A DNA stretch of 10,306 bases from Clostridia bacterium (GCA_900752095.1 CAADUD010000153.1:1-10306); one strand, 5' to 3'. Shown: positions 1 through 5,774, numbered from the stretch's first letter. The notes: a model not told the origin generated them from the sequence alone. Made by a program: numbers and translations.

Positions 1-106
1 AAAAGTGAAAGTAAATACAAATATTGAAATATAACAAGCCAAAAATGTTTAAAATTTACAAAAAAGGAAAAACTAATATCAAAATAACCTAAAAAGGAGG
101 GGGATG

Positions 107-829
107 ATGATATTAGTTTTAATTTTGCTTACTATTCTTATTTTCATACTTTTACTGGCCTTACTTATAGTCGTTTCAACTTTAAAAATAGAAGTGAAAA
201 ATCTTTGTATTTCGAATATAGAAAAGAAATTTAATGAAAAGCAGTCGTCCAAAGAATCAATAAAACAACAAGATTTAAAATCTTTATTAAAAGAACAAGA
301 AAATCAAATACAAAATTACTCAAAAAAACAAATTGATAAAATAATAATTTTTTTATCCATGGGAAAACTAAATTGGTTAAAAATTAGTTTAAATGCAAAA
401 AAAATAAAAACACTCTACAGCAAAATGCATTTAGAAAGAATCAATATCAAAAAAATAGAACAAGATTTTAAATTAGAAGACTTGAAAATTTTACCAAAAC
501 TACATCCAAAAATATCTTATTTAAATTTGCAAGCAAATTTAGGATTTGAAAGTCCGATAACTACTGCTTTTACAGTTGCGGGTATCGCTTCTATTATTTC
601 TATTTTGCTAGCCCATTTTGCTAAAGAATGGAAAAAAGAAAATTACCAATATTGCATAAAGCCTATCTATTGGCAAAAAAAATTATACCAAATTAATTTT
701 AATTGTATAATTGAATTTAAAATGGTACATATTATAAATATAATCTATATTTTTATAAAGAAAGGAAAAAGTGATAAAAATGAACGAACAACATCCAATA
801 GAAAACCTTATGGTTACAGCTATGAATAG
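107..829 (+). CDS. ytfI: DUF2953 domain protein, YtfI-like sporulation-associated membrane protein
   Basis: The product is about 240 aa. Residues 1-24 form one very hydrophobic segment, so the protein is probably anchored in the membrane by its N-terminus. A Lys-rich middle follows, then a hydrophobic stretch around 'TAFTVAGIASIISILLAHF' and a C-terminal part ('KPIYWQKK', then 'NCIIEFKMVHIINII') in the style of DUF2953 proteins. Two ATGs lie in tandem at 104 and 107. AGGAGG at 95-100 is 3 nt from the first and 6 nt from the second, so I prefer 107. The gene runs 50 nt into ytfJ in another frame. In Bacillus the DUF2953 gene ytfI likewise precedes ytfJ, and this neighbourhood is the strongest support for the call. 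The molecular function is unknown; a sporulation role is inferred from context. Confidence 0.75.
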   Translation: MILVLILLTILIFILLLALLIVVSTLKIEVKNLCISNIEKKFNEKQSSKESIKQQDLKSLLKEQENQIQNYSKKQIDKIIIFLSMGKLNWLKISLNAKKIKTLYSKMHLERINIKKIEQDFKLEDLKILPKLHPKISYLNLQANLGFESPITTAFTVAGIASIISILLAHFAKEWKKENYQYCIKPIYWQKKLYQINFNCIIEFKMVHIINIIYIFIKKGKSDKNERTTSNRKPYGYSYE

Positions 830-1421
830 TATTCAAGATATGATAGATGTCAATACTATTATAGGGGAACCAATCGAAACTTCCAACAATATTATAATTA
901 TTCCTATTTCTAAAGTAGGTTTTGGCTTTGCAGCAGGAGGTAGTGAATTCAAAGGAGAAACCATCAATGAATATACTAAAAAGGAAAAAGAAGAAGCAAT
1001 TCAATATAGACTTCCTTTTGGTGGAGGAAGTGGAGCAGGTGTATCTATTTCGCCAGTAGCTTTCTTAGTAGTACAACCTAATAATGTAAAATTGTTACCA
1101 ATAGAACATTGTTCTTCTGTAGATCGACTTTTAGACTATGTGCCAGACTTAATGGAAAAAGTAAACAGTTTATTAAATAAAACAATGCAAAATAAAAAAG
1201 AAGAAAAGAAAGAAGAAATGAAAAATAAAGAAAAAGCAAGAAGAGAATTAAAAGAAACTTTGGACGATTTAGCAGATGCAGAAAATAATAATATAATAAG
1301 TAAAACAAGACCAAGAAGAACCAGAGTTACTAGAAACGAAAACATAATTCCACAAAATGAATATGAATACGAATATGACGAAACAGATGAAAAATTAGAA
1401 AATAGACCATATGATGAATAA
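780..1421 (+). CDS. ytfJ: GerW/YtfJ family sporulation protein with long charged C-terminal tail
   Basis: Residues 1-130 match the YtfJ/GerW pattern: 'HPIENLMVTAM' near the start, 'MIDVNTIIGEPIET', the signature 'ISKVGFGFAAGGSEF' (about 43-57), and the glycine-rich 'PFGGGSGAGVSISPVAFLVV' (about 79-98). In Bacillus subtilis the protein is made in the forespore and is needed for normal germination; its biochemical activity is not known. I chose the ATG at 780 because the family begins just before 'HPIE'. A GTG at 771, in frame, sits closer to the AAAGGA at 761-766 and would add three residues. The start lies inside the end of ytfI, which suggests co-transcription and translational coupling. The protein is 213 aa, against about 150 aa for the Bacillus homologue. 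The extra residues, about 138-213, are a Lys/Glu-rich, probably helical stretch followed by an Arg- and Tyr/Glu-rich end. Confidence 0.9.
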   Translation: MNEQHPIENLMVTAMNSIQDMIDVNTIIGEPIETSNNIIIIPISKVGFGFAAGGSEFKGETINEYTKKEKEEAIQYRLPFGGGSGAGVSISPVAFLVVQPNNVKLLPIEHCSSVDRLLDYVPDLMEKVNSLLNKTMQNKKEEKKEEMKNKEKARRELKETLDDLADAENNNIISKTRPRRTRVTRNENIIPQNEYEYEYDETDEKLENRPYDE

Positions 1422-1424
1422 AAC

Positions 1425-1464
1425 AAGAAACTGTACGAGGCATTTATGCCTCATACAGTTTCTT
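1425..1464. terminator. Shared hairpin between convergent ytfJ and carboxypeptidase genes
   Basis: An 18-bp stem (1425-1442 paired with 1447-1464) carries a single C-A mismatch and a TTTA loop. It starts 4 nt after the ytfJ stop, and its far arm overlaps the stop codon of the minus-strand carboxypeptidase gene (1463-1465). On the minus strand a T-rich run follows (complement of 'AATAAAACAA'). On the plus strand the following bases are less T-rich. A bidirectional Rho-independent terminator is the simplest reading. Confidence 0.75.
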
Positions 1465-2737
1465 ATCTTAAAATACAAACCCAATTTTGATAAATATGAT
1501 TAACCACATTTATGAATGTATTTTTAGCTACATTTGTTTCTGCAATAATATTTACTTTTGCAATTTCTTCATTATTTAGAAAATAGCTAATTTCTCCTAA
1601 CTTTTGTCCTTTAGTAATTGGTGCAGATACATTATTTGCTATAGAAAGTGACTGTGTAATATTATCATCTTGCCCTTTTTGAATTAATACACCAGCATCT
1701 TGTTCTATTATTGCGTTTACAGTATTAGAAACTCCTTTTCCGACGGCTACTTGTTTTAAAACATTATTTTTGGATGCTAGCTTTTTATATTGAAAATTGC
1801 TGAATCCATAGTCTAGTAATTTTTGAGCTTCTTCAAAACGAACCTTAGTAGAAGGAGCTTTCATAATGACAGCGATTAACGATAAATCATCACGGGTAGC
1901 ACTAGCAGATAAGTTGTATAAGGCAACAGAGGTAGAGCCTGTTTTTAGTCCAGTAGCACCTTTATAATTACGAATTAATTTATTAGTATTTACAAGTTCT
2001 GATTTTCCGTTTCTTAAAGTATCCATATAAATAGTAGTATATTTTGTAATATTAGGATGTTTGGTTAATAATTCCCTAGACATTAAAGCAATATCATAGG
2101 CAGAGGTAACATGCCCATCTTCATCAATACCGTGGCAATTTTTAAAGGTAGTATCATTCATACCAAGTTCTTTTGCTTTTTCATTCATTCTTTGTACAAA
2201 AGCTTCTTCAGAACCTGCAATATATTCTGCCATAGCAACAGTACAATCATTAGCAGAAACAACACAAATCGCTTTTAACATTTCATCTACAGTTAGTTCT
2301 TCTTTTACATCAAGCCAAATTTGTGAGCCACCCATACCAGCAGCATTTTCAGAACATGGAATTTTATCTGTATAATTTAACTTGCCAGAATCTATTTGTT
2401 CCATAATAAGTAAAAGAGTCATAACTTTGGTTACACTAGCAGGCCTTAACTTTTCATGCATATTATGGTCATACAAAACTTTTCCAGAATATTGTTCAAT
2501 TAAAACAGCTCCACCAGATTGTAATGCTAAATCTGTAGTTTGATTATTTACAAGACTAGTATTTAAATTAGCATTTGTAGTTTGCGTTTTATCCAAAGGC
2601 TTTGTTTCCGTGGACCATACATACACACTATCAGAAGCATAAGAGATATTCGTAATGAAAAATAAAATATATCCTGTTAAAAACAGTAATATAAAGCATA
2701 ATAAAGAAAATTTAAAATAGAATTTATTTTCTACCAT
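1463..2737 (-). CDS. Serine-type D-Ala-D-Ala carboxypeptidase (peptidase S11, DacF/DacA-like)
   Basis: This penicillin-binding protein removes the terminal D-Ala from peptidoglycan pentapeptide side chains outside the membrane. The 424-aa protein has an N-terminal hydrophobic segment (about 9-30) ending near 'SYA-SDS', so it is either a cleaved signal peptide or an anchor. All three active-site motifs of the family are present in order: SVTK (Ser101, Lys104), SAN (161-163) and KTG (265-267). The C-terminal third resembles the beta-rich PBP5_C domain, and no amphipathic C-terminal anchor is obvious. The ATG is preceded by GGAGG at 9 nt spacing. The gene lies downstream of the VanW-like gene on the same strand with a 136-base gap. 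It could be the sporulation enzyme DacF or a vegetative DacA-like enzyme; the sequence alone does not settle which. Confidence 0.93.
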   Translation of the reverse strand: MVENKFYFKFSLLCFILLFLTGYILFFITNISYASDSVYVWSTETKPLDKTQTTNANLNTSLVNNQTTDLALQSGGAVLIEQYSGKVLYDHNMHEKLRPASVTKVMTLLLIMEQIDSGKLNYTDKIPCSENAAGMGGSQIWLDVKEELTVDEMLKAICVVSANDCTVAMAEYIAGSEEAFVQRMNEKAKELGMNDTTFKNCHGIDEDGHVTSAYDIALMSRELLTKHPNITKYTTIYMDTLRNGKSELVNTNKLIRNYKGATGLKTGSTSVALYNLSASATRDDLSLIAVIMKAPSTKVRFEEAQKLLDYGFSNFQYKKLASKNNVLKQVAVGKGVSNTVNAIIEQDAGVLIQKGQDDNITQSLSIANNVSAPITKGQKLGEISYFLNNEEIAKVNIIAETNVAKNTFINVVNHIYQNWVCILR

Positions 2738-2750
2738 AATAAAAATCCTC

Positions 2751-2779
2751 CAAATACAAGAATTACTAAATTGTATTTG
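2751..2779. repeat. Perfect 9-bp inverted repeat upstream of the carboxypeptidase gene
   Basis: CAAATACAA (2751-2759) and TTGTATTTG (2771-2779) are perfect reverse complements separated by 11 bases. The near arm directly abuts the Shine-Dalgarno site of the minus-strand carboxypeptidase gene. It may be an operator or a leader hairpin affecting ribosome access. The sequence is AT-rich, so chance is possible. Confidence 0.4.
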
Positions 2780-2791
2780 AAGAACTTTTAA

Positions 2792-2820
2792 TTTATACCC
2801 ATTTTGGTTTAAAATTTTAA
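2792..2820 (-). promoter_or_regulatory. Possible promoter for the carboxypeptidase gene
   Basis: Read on the minus strand, TTAAAA (2815-2820) and TATAAA (2792-2797) are 17 bp apart, an acceptable vegetative-type arrangement about 55 bases upstream of the start codon. The -35 is weak (4 of 6 bases) and the background is AT-rich. Read-through from the upstream VanW-like gene is an alternative. Confidence 0.3.
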
Positions 2821-2873
2821 TCTCTAAGCGAAATTTTGGATAAAATATAAATAGTGGAACAAAAACAAATTTT

Positions 2874-3575
2874 CTAAACAGTTGTAATTTTCATAATTCT
2901 TACAATTACTTTTTTGGAAGTTACTTCTGCTTTGATTTTAATATCATAACCTGTATTATTTTCAAATTTTAAATCTAATTCATCATAAACAACAGTAGCG
3001 TCTTTTCCTTTTTTTACATAGCCTACATCTTTACCATGCTCATGTCTTTCTGTTACTTTTAGACCATCTACTTTTATAACAGCATCATAAAGAGTAGTAC
3101 TTACTTGGCAATTTCCTCCACCATAGCCTTTTTCTTTTTTACCATCTACAATAATACCAGCTTTTTCATAACCTTTTTGTGGAGTAGGATTTCCAACTAC
3201 ATCATTAAAAGAGAAACTTTCACCATTTTTTACAATTGTATTATTAATTTTAGAAGCGGTTAACTCTAAGTTATTATCTCTTTTGTTATCATCTACTAAA
3301 ATATCAGTAGAAAATTTTGCGATTTCTTTTTCCTTGGTTTGTGTTTCAGAAATTATTTTTTTATTATTACCAGAGTTATTGGTATTAGATATGAAGTTAT
3401 TATAATTGGCAGAATTGTTATTGGTATTAGTGTATTCATTATTAGAAATTTGTGTATTAGTTCCCATTCTCGTTCCTGGTGTAAAAGAAGAATTTTGAGA
3501 TTGATTAAAATAAACAAAGAAAATAACACCAATTATGATTAGAAAAGCTATAATAGCAATAATATATTTTTTCAT
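2874..3575 (-). CDS. VanW family protein, membrane-anchored
   Basis: The 233-aa product has a short basic N-terminus and a transmembrane anchor (about 4-23). A low-complexity linker (about 40-71) is nearly half Asn, and the VanW domain spans about 87-230. Family hallmarks are visible: 'FSTDIL' at the domain start, 'NGESFSFNDVVG' (117-128), the core 'GGGNCQVSTTLYDA' (152-165), then 'ERHEHG' and 'GKDATVVYDELDLKFEN'. VanW was named from a vancomycin-resistance cluster, but the domain is common in clostridial cell-surface proteins and its function is unsettled. No vanHAX-type genes are present, so this is not evidence of glycopeptide resistance. The start is supported by AAGGAG with 6 nt spacing. 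The gene precedes the carboxypeptidase on the same strand, which fits a cell-wall role. Confidence 0.9.
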   Translation of the reverse strand: MKKYIIAIIAFLIIIGVIFFVYFNQSQNSSFTPGTRMGTNTQISNNEYTNTNNNSANYNNFISNTNNSGNNKKIISETQTKEKEIAKFSTDILVDDNKRDNNLELTASKINNTIVKNGESFSFNDVVGNPTPQKGYEKAGIIVDGKKEKGYGGGNCQVSTTLYDAVIKVDGLKVTERHEHGKDVGYVKKGKDATVVYDELDLKFENNTGYDIKIKAEVTSKKVIVRIMKITTV

Positions 3576-3606
3576 GATTGGCTCCTTTTATTTTTATTTT
3601 CAATAA

Positions 3607-3634
3607 TAGTATGGATGAAAAAATAAAAAATATG
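3607..3634 (-). promoter_or_regulatory. Possible sporulation (sigma-G/F-like) promoter for the VanW gene
   Basis: On the minus strand CATA (3631-3634) and CATACTA (3607-3613) are 17 bp apart, about 30 bases before the start codon. This resembles the forespore sigma-G pattern (HATR, 17-18 bp, CATnHTA). The G that normally precedes the -35 is missing and the region is AT-rich, so this is a suggestion only. Confidence 0.25.
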
Positions 3635-3761
3635 AAACCTATTTTTTACAAAATTGTAAAGAAAAATTTTGAAAAAAGTGTCAATGGGGACGGAGAATTT
3701 GGACAAAAATGAGAGCTATTCGTAAAACCTCATAAAAAAACAGAAAATAAGTGAAAAAAGC

Positions 3762-3790
3762 TTGAATTTAGAATAGGCTTAGTATAAAAT
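3762..3790 (+). promoter_or_regulatory. Possible sigma-A promoter upstream of the AG-repeat ORF
   Basis: TTGAAT (3762-3767) and TAAAAT (3785-3790) are 17 bp apart, about 40 bases before an ATG at 3830 that has a good Shine-Dalgarno (AAAGGAG). Each hexamer matches the consensus reasonably. Promoter, ribosome site and ATG in a row make transcription of this stretch plausible. Confidence 0.4.
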
Positions 3791-3856
3791 AAAGATATAC
3801 TTAAGAATAAAAAATAAAGGAGAAAGTAGATGAACCATCAAAACCTTGAAATAGTA

Positions 3857-3878
3857 AGAGAGAGAGAGAGAGAGAGAG
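3857..3878. repeat. (AG)11 dinucleotide microsatellite
   Basis: Eleven uninterrupted AG units. Such tracts are prone to slipped-strand mispairing, and in bacteria they are rare outside contingency loci. This one lies just downstream of a promoter-like site and a ribosome site and inside a short reading frame. Confidence 0.95.
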
Positions 3879-3965
3879 TTAGACTTTAAGCCAACAACTA
3901 AAGGAAATTTAGTTTTATTTGTTGTACCAAAATTATATATAAAGTATAGAAATCTAAAGGATGGG

Positions 3966-3985
3966 TTATACTTAACAAAGTATAA
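3966..3985. repeat. 8-bp perfect inverted repeat with AACA loop
   Basis: TTATACTT (3966-3973) pairs with AAGTATAA (3978-3985) around a 4-base loop. It sits near the end of the shifted frame of the AG-repeat ORF. No T-run follows, so it is not a typical terminator. A second 7-bp AT hairpin is at 3896-3914 (AACTAAA with TTTAGTT). Confidence 0.4.
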
Positions 3986-4218
3986 TTCATCTTAAAATTT
4001 TGTTTACAAAGAAATAAAAGAATAGTATGATGAAATTAAATAGTATTTTCAATTGAAAAATTATTAGTAGTTTAAGATTAATATCTATCTTTTCTGTTTT
4101 TTATAAGTTCATTTCATAGGCTTGTGAATTATAGCACACTTTCTTTTAAAGATGTACAATGCTCTAAATAACTAATAGACAAATGTTCCTCGATTATGAA
4201 AAATGCGAAAAGATATAT

Positions 4219-4251
4219 TTCAATCTCAAAAAGAAAAAATATCAGATTGAA
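4219..4251 (+). promoter_or_regulatory. Leader hairpin abutting the ribosome site of the prepilin-like gene
   Basis: TTCAATCT (4219-4226) pairs with AGATTGAA (4244-4251); the last base of the stem is the first A of the AGGAGG at 4251-4256. Folding would place a stem right against the ribosome site and could tune translation. The stem is short and AT-rich, so its effect is uncertain. Confidence 0.3.
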
Positions 4252-4266
4252 GGAGGAAAAAAGGGA

Positions 4267-5661
4267 ATGAAAGAAACACAAGAAAATTTAAATTTAAAAA
4301 GAATTAAACAAAAAGGAAAAGTGGAAGATTTGAAAAGAAATAAGAAAGCACAAGGTATCACTCTAATAGCTTTAGTAGTAACCATTGTAGTGTTATTAAT
4401 ATTAGCAGGAATTACTATTAACATGTTATTTAGTAATGGAGGAATCTTTAAAACTGCCCAAGATGCAGCAAATGCATGGAACCAAGCAGTAATTAATGAG
4501 CAAGCAGATTTAGACAATTTAGCAGAGCAAATAGAAAATTTAGTAAATGGACAAGGAGGAGGAACAACACCAGAAGAGCCAGAACAACCAACAGTTCCAG
4601 ATACTTGGGATCCAAGCAAAGTAACACCAGTGTTGTCAGAAGATGAAACACCAGTATATGTGCCAGTGCCAAAAGGATTTACGCCATCAACCGTAGATGG
4701 AGAAAAAACAGTAGAAGGAGGATTTGTAATAAAACAGGGGGATGATGGATCTCTAACTACTGGAGTAAATGAGTTTGTGTGGATACCAGTAAATAGTGAG
4801 CAATTAGCGAAAATGTATACAGAAGCACCAGAAACCCCATTAAGTGTTTATGAAGGAGTAGATGCCACAACAGATATGTATAGTAAATTAAGAGATGAAG
4901 ATGGAAGTGGAGCGAGTACAGAAGGAGCACCAGGAAGTACAACATATCATGAGCCAGATATTTTAATAGATACTACTTATGGAGATGCCATAACAGGACA
5001 AAGTGATAAAGGAATAGAGCAAATAAAAAGTGTGTTTGGATTTGAAGAAAGTAATGGAAATATATTAGACCAATTTGCAGACATGTTGGTAGCAGATTAT
5101 GAAGCAAGTTATGAAAGTATAAAGAAATATGGAGGATTTTATATAGGAAGATATGAGATAACAGGAAGTGTAGTAAGTCCAACAGTGCAAAAAGGACAAA
5201 CTGTTTTGACAGGTCAAAATTGGTATAATTTGTATAAAGCATGTAATAGAATAGTAAATACCGCAAATGCAAAAAGTACAATGATAAATGGAACACAATG
5301 GGATAGAGTAATGGAGTGGTTGGTAGAAACAGGAACGCCAAGTGAAGATGTATATGATAATTCTAGTACATGGGGAAATTATAGTAATTATAATGAGTCA
5401 GTAACAGAAGAAAAGCAAGTAATAGATGCAGGAACAAAGGTATTTCCAGCAGGAAGTAGTGAGAATTGGAAAGCAAATAATATCTATGATTTAGCAGGAA
5501 ATGCATATGATTGGATACAAGAGGCGATCGGCACCGTCAGTCGAGCTGTTCGTGGCGGCATTTCCGGCTCTGACGTTCCGGCTTCTTCCCGCCTCGACGT
5601 CAATCCGTACTATTCCATCAGCGGCTATTCGTCTCGTCCAGCTTTGTATGTAGTTCTGTAA
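4267..5661 (+). CDS. Prepilin-like surface protein with C-terminal FGE/C-type-lectin-like domain; candidate DGR target
   Basis: The start is the ATG at 4267 behind AGGAGG (10 nt spacing); the longer frame from 4183 has no ribosome site. The product is 464 aa. Residues 1-29 are a basic leader. The prepilin-like motif 'G-ITLIALVVTIVVLLILAG' follows (cleavage expected after Gly30; Ala35 stands where Glu+5 is usual), then a helix (about 60-93) and a Gly/Thr/Pro/Glu linker (about 95-113). From about 120 the protein resembles formylglycine-generating-enzyme/sulfatase-modifying folds: 'EFVWIPV', 'YGGFYIGRYEI', 'NGTQWDRVMEW', 'NIYDLAGNAYDWIQE', 'RAVRGG', 'SRPALYV'. No cysteine lies in the C-terminal 'RGG' region where catalytic FGE has its pair, so a ligand-binding display role is likelier than catalysis. 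The last 46 codons differ strikingly in base composition from the rest of the gene. The ligand is unknown. Confidence 0.8.
   Translation: MKETQENLNLKRIKQKGKVEDLKRNKKAQGITLIALVVTIVVLLILAGITINMLFSNGGIFKTAQDAANAWNQAVINEQADLDNLAEQIENLVNGQGGGTTPEEPEQPTVPDTWDPSKVTPVLSEDETPVYVPVPKGFTPSTVDGEKTVEGGFVIKQGDDGSLTTGVNEFVWIPVNSEQLAKMYTEAPETPLSVYEGVDATTDMYSKLRDEDGSGASTEGAPGSTTYHEPDILIDTTYGDAITGQSDKGIEQIKSVFGFEESNGNILDQFADMLVADYEASYESIKKYGGFYIGRYEITGSVVSPTVQKGQTVLTGQNWYNLYKACNRIVNTANAKSTMINGTQWDRVMEWLVETGTPSEDVYDNSSTWGNYSNYNESVTEEKQVIDAGTKVFPAGSSENWKANNIYDLAGNAYDWIQEAIGTVSRAVRGGISGSDVPASSRLDVNPYYSISGYSSRPALYVVL
5521..5661 (+). other. Candidate diversity-generating retroelement variable region (VR)
   Basis: By direct count GC is 18/60 at 5461-5520, 72/120 at 5521-5640 and 16/60 at 5641-5700. 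Adenine is 16/120 inside the island. Of the 40 codons from 5521 to 5640, 33 end in C or T, whereas the rest of the gene favours A-ending codons. The island encodes residues 419-458, the 'RGG...SRPAL' end of the C-type-lectin-like fold, exactly where DGR targets are diversified. Many codons (ATC, ACC, GTC, AGT, TCC, GAC, CTC, TAC, AGC) are what AAY template codons become after adenine-directed mutagenesis. The invariant 3' part, from about 5635 to the stop, would serve as the initiation-of-homing region. No template repeat or reverse transcriptase is in the window, so the call rests on composition and protein context. Confidence 0.55.
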
Positions 5662-5669
5662 AATATGCA

Positions 5670-5709
5670 AAGACATGATATACCAGATAAACTTAATATA
5701 TCATGTCTT
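5670..5709. repeat. 13-bp perfect inverted repeat just after the variable region
   Basis: AAGACATGATATA (5670-5682) and its exact complement (5697-5709) flank a 14-base loop, beginning 9 nt after the stop codon of the prepilin-like gene. No T-run follows directly (next bases are AACCTG), so it is a poor Rho-independent terminator. DGR targets are known to carry a hairpin or cruciform shortly downstream of the homing site, as in Bordetella phage BPP-1, though that one has a much smaller loop. A role in transcript ending or stability is the alternative. Confidence 0.6.
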
Positions 5710-5745
5710 AACCTGTATAGAATAAATTCAATGTTAAATTTAAAC

Positions 5746-5774
5746 TTGTGTTTTTTTTCATCTTGTGCTATACT
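5746..5774 (+). promoter_or_regulatory. Sigma-A promoter of the 123-aa protein gene
   Basis: TTGTGT (5746-5751) and TATACT (5769-5774) are 17 bp apart, and a TG one base before the -10 makes it an extended -10. The start codon is about 28 bases downstream, so the leader would be short. This gives the gene its own transcription start, separate from the prepilin-like gene. Confidence 0.6.

Larger units (their letters stand above)
3830..3995 (+). pseudogene. Short ORF interrupted at an (AG)11 tract; frameshifted or phase-variable
   Basis: An ATG at 3830 follows AAAGGAG at a good distance and opens a 19-codon frame. Its codons 10-16 fall in an AG dinucleotide run at 3857-3878 and read alternating Arg and Glu; the frame then stops at 3887-3889. 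In the other frame, an open stretch runs from the end of the run to a TAA at 3993-3995, reading 'LDFKPTTKGNLVLFVVPK' and onward. Adding one AG unit (+2 bases) would join the two into one ORF of about 55 codons. I recognise no family. It could be a phase-variable small gene, a decayed gene, or a chance ORF. Only the tract and the frame relation are directly seen. Confidence 0.3.
3576..4266. other. Long non-coding stretch between divergent VanW and prepilin-like genes
   Basis: About 690 bases without a convincing gene. From left to right it holds the leader of the minus-strand VanW gene, a GC-richer motif (GTGTCA followed by GGGGACGG, 3678-3693), a promoter-like site (3762-3790), an (AG)11 tract in a short ORF (from 3830), two small AT-rich hairpins (3896-3914, 3966-3985), then AT-rich sequence with no structure I can name up to the leader hairpin of the next gene (4219-4251). 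An in-frame ATG at 4183 upstream of the prepilin-like gene has no ribosome site. I see no riboswitch of a class I recognise. Confidence 0.5.

Noticed and set aside
1..34. Open frame ending in TAA at 32-34, possibly the end of an upstream gene (scpB is common there in Clostridia).
   Set aside because: Only about ten codons are visible and two other frames stop nearby, so no gene can be supported.
2874..3575. Vancomycin-resistance gene.
   Set aside because: VanW domains are common in Clostridia without resistance, and no ligase, dehydrogenase or dipeptidase genes of a van cluster are present.
3990..4218. Cyclic-di-GMP or other riboswitch before the pilin-like gene.
   Set aside because: I find no conserved core of any class I know; the sequence is plain AT-rich DNA.
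4183..4266. N-terminal extension of the prepilin-like gene starting at an ATG at 4183.
   Set aside because: No ribosome site precedes 4183. AGGAGG sits inside this stretch before the ATG at 4267, and the prepilin-like leader fits the shorter start.
4267..5661. Active formylglycine-generating enzyme.
   Set aside because: The expected C-terminal active-site cysteines are missing, and the protein has a prepilin-like anchor.
5521..5661. Recent horizontal transfer of a GC-rich gene segment.
   Set aside because: The island stays in frame, ends at the stop codon and matches the fold of the rest of the domain. Depletion is specific to adenine and codons end in C/T, which a DGR explains better, although transfer of the template itself from elsewhere remains possible.
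5670..5709. Standard Rho-independent terminator.
   Set aside because: No T-run follows the stem; the nearest T8 is about 40 bases further on and overlaps the next promoter.
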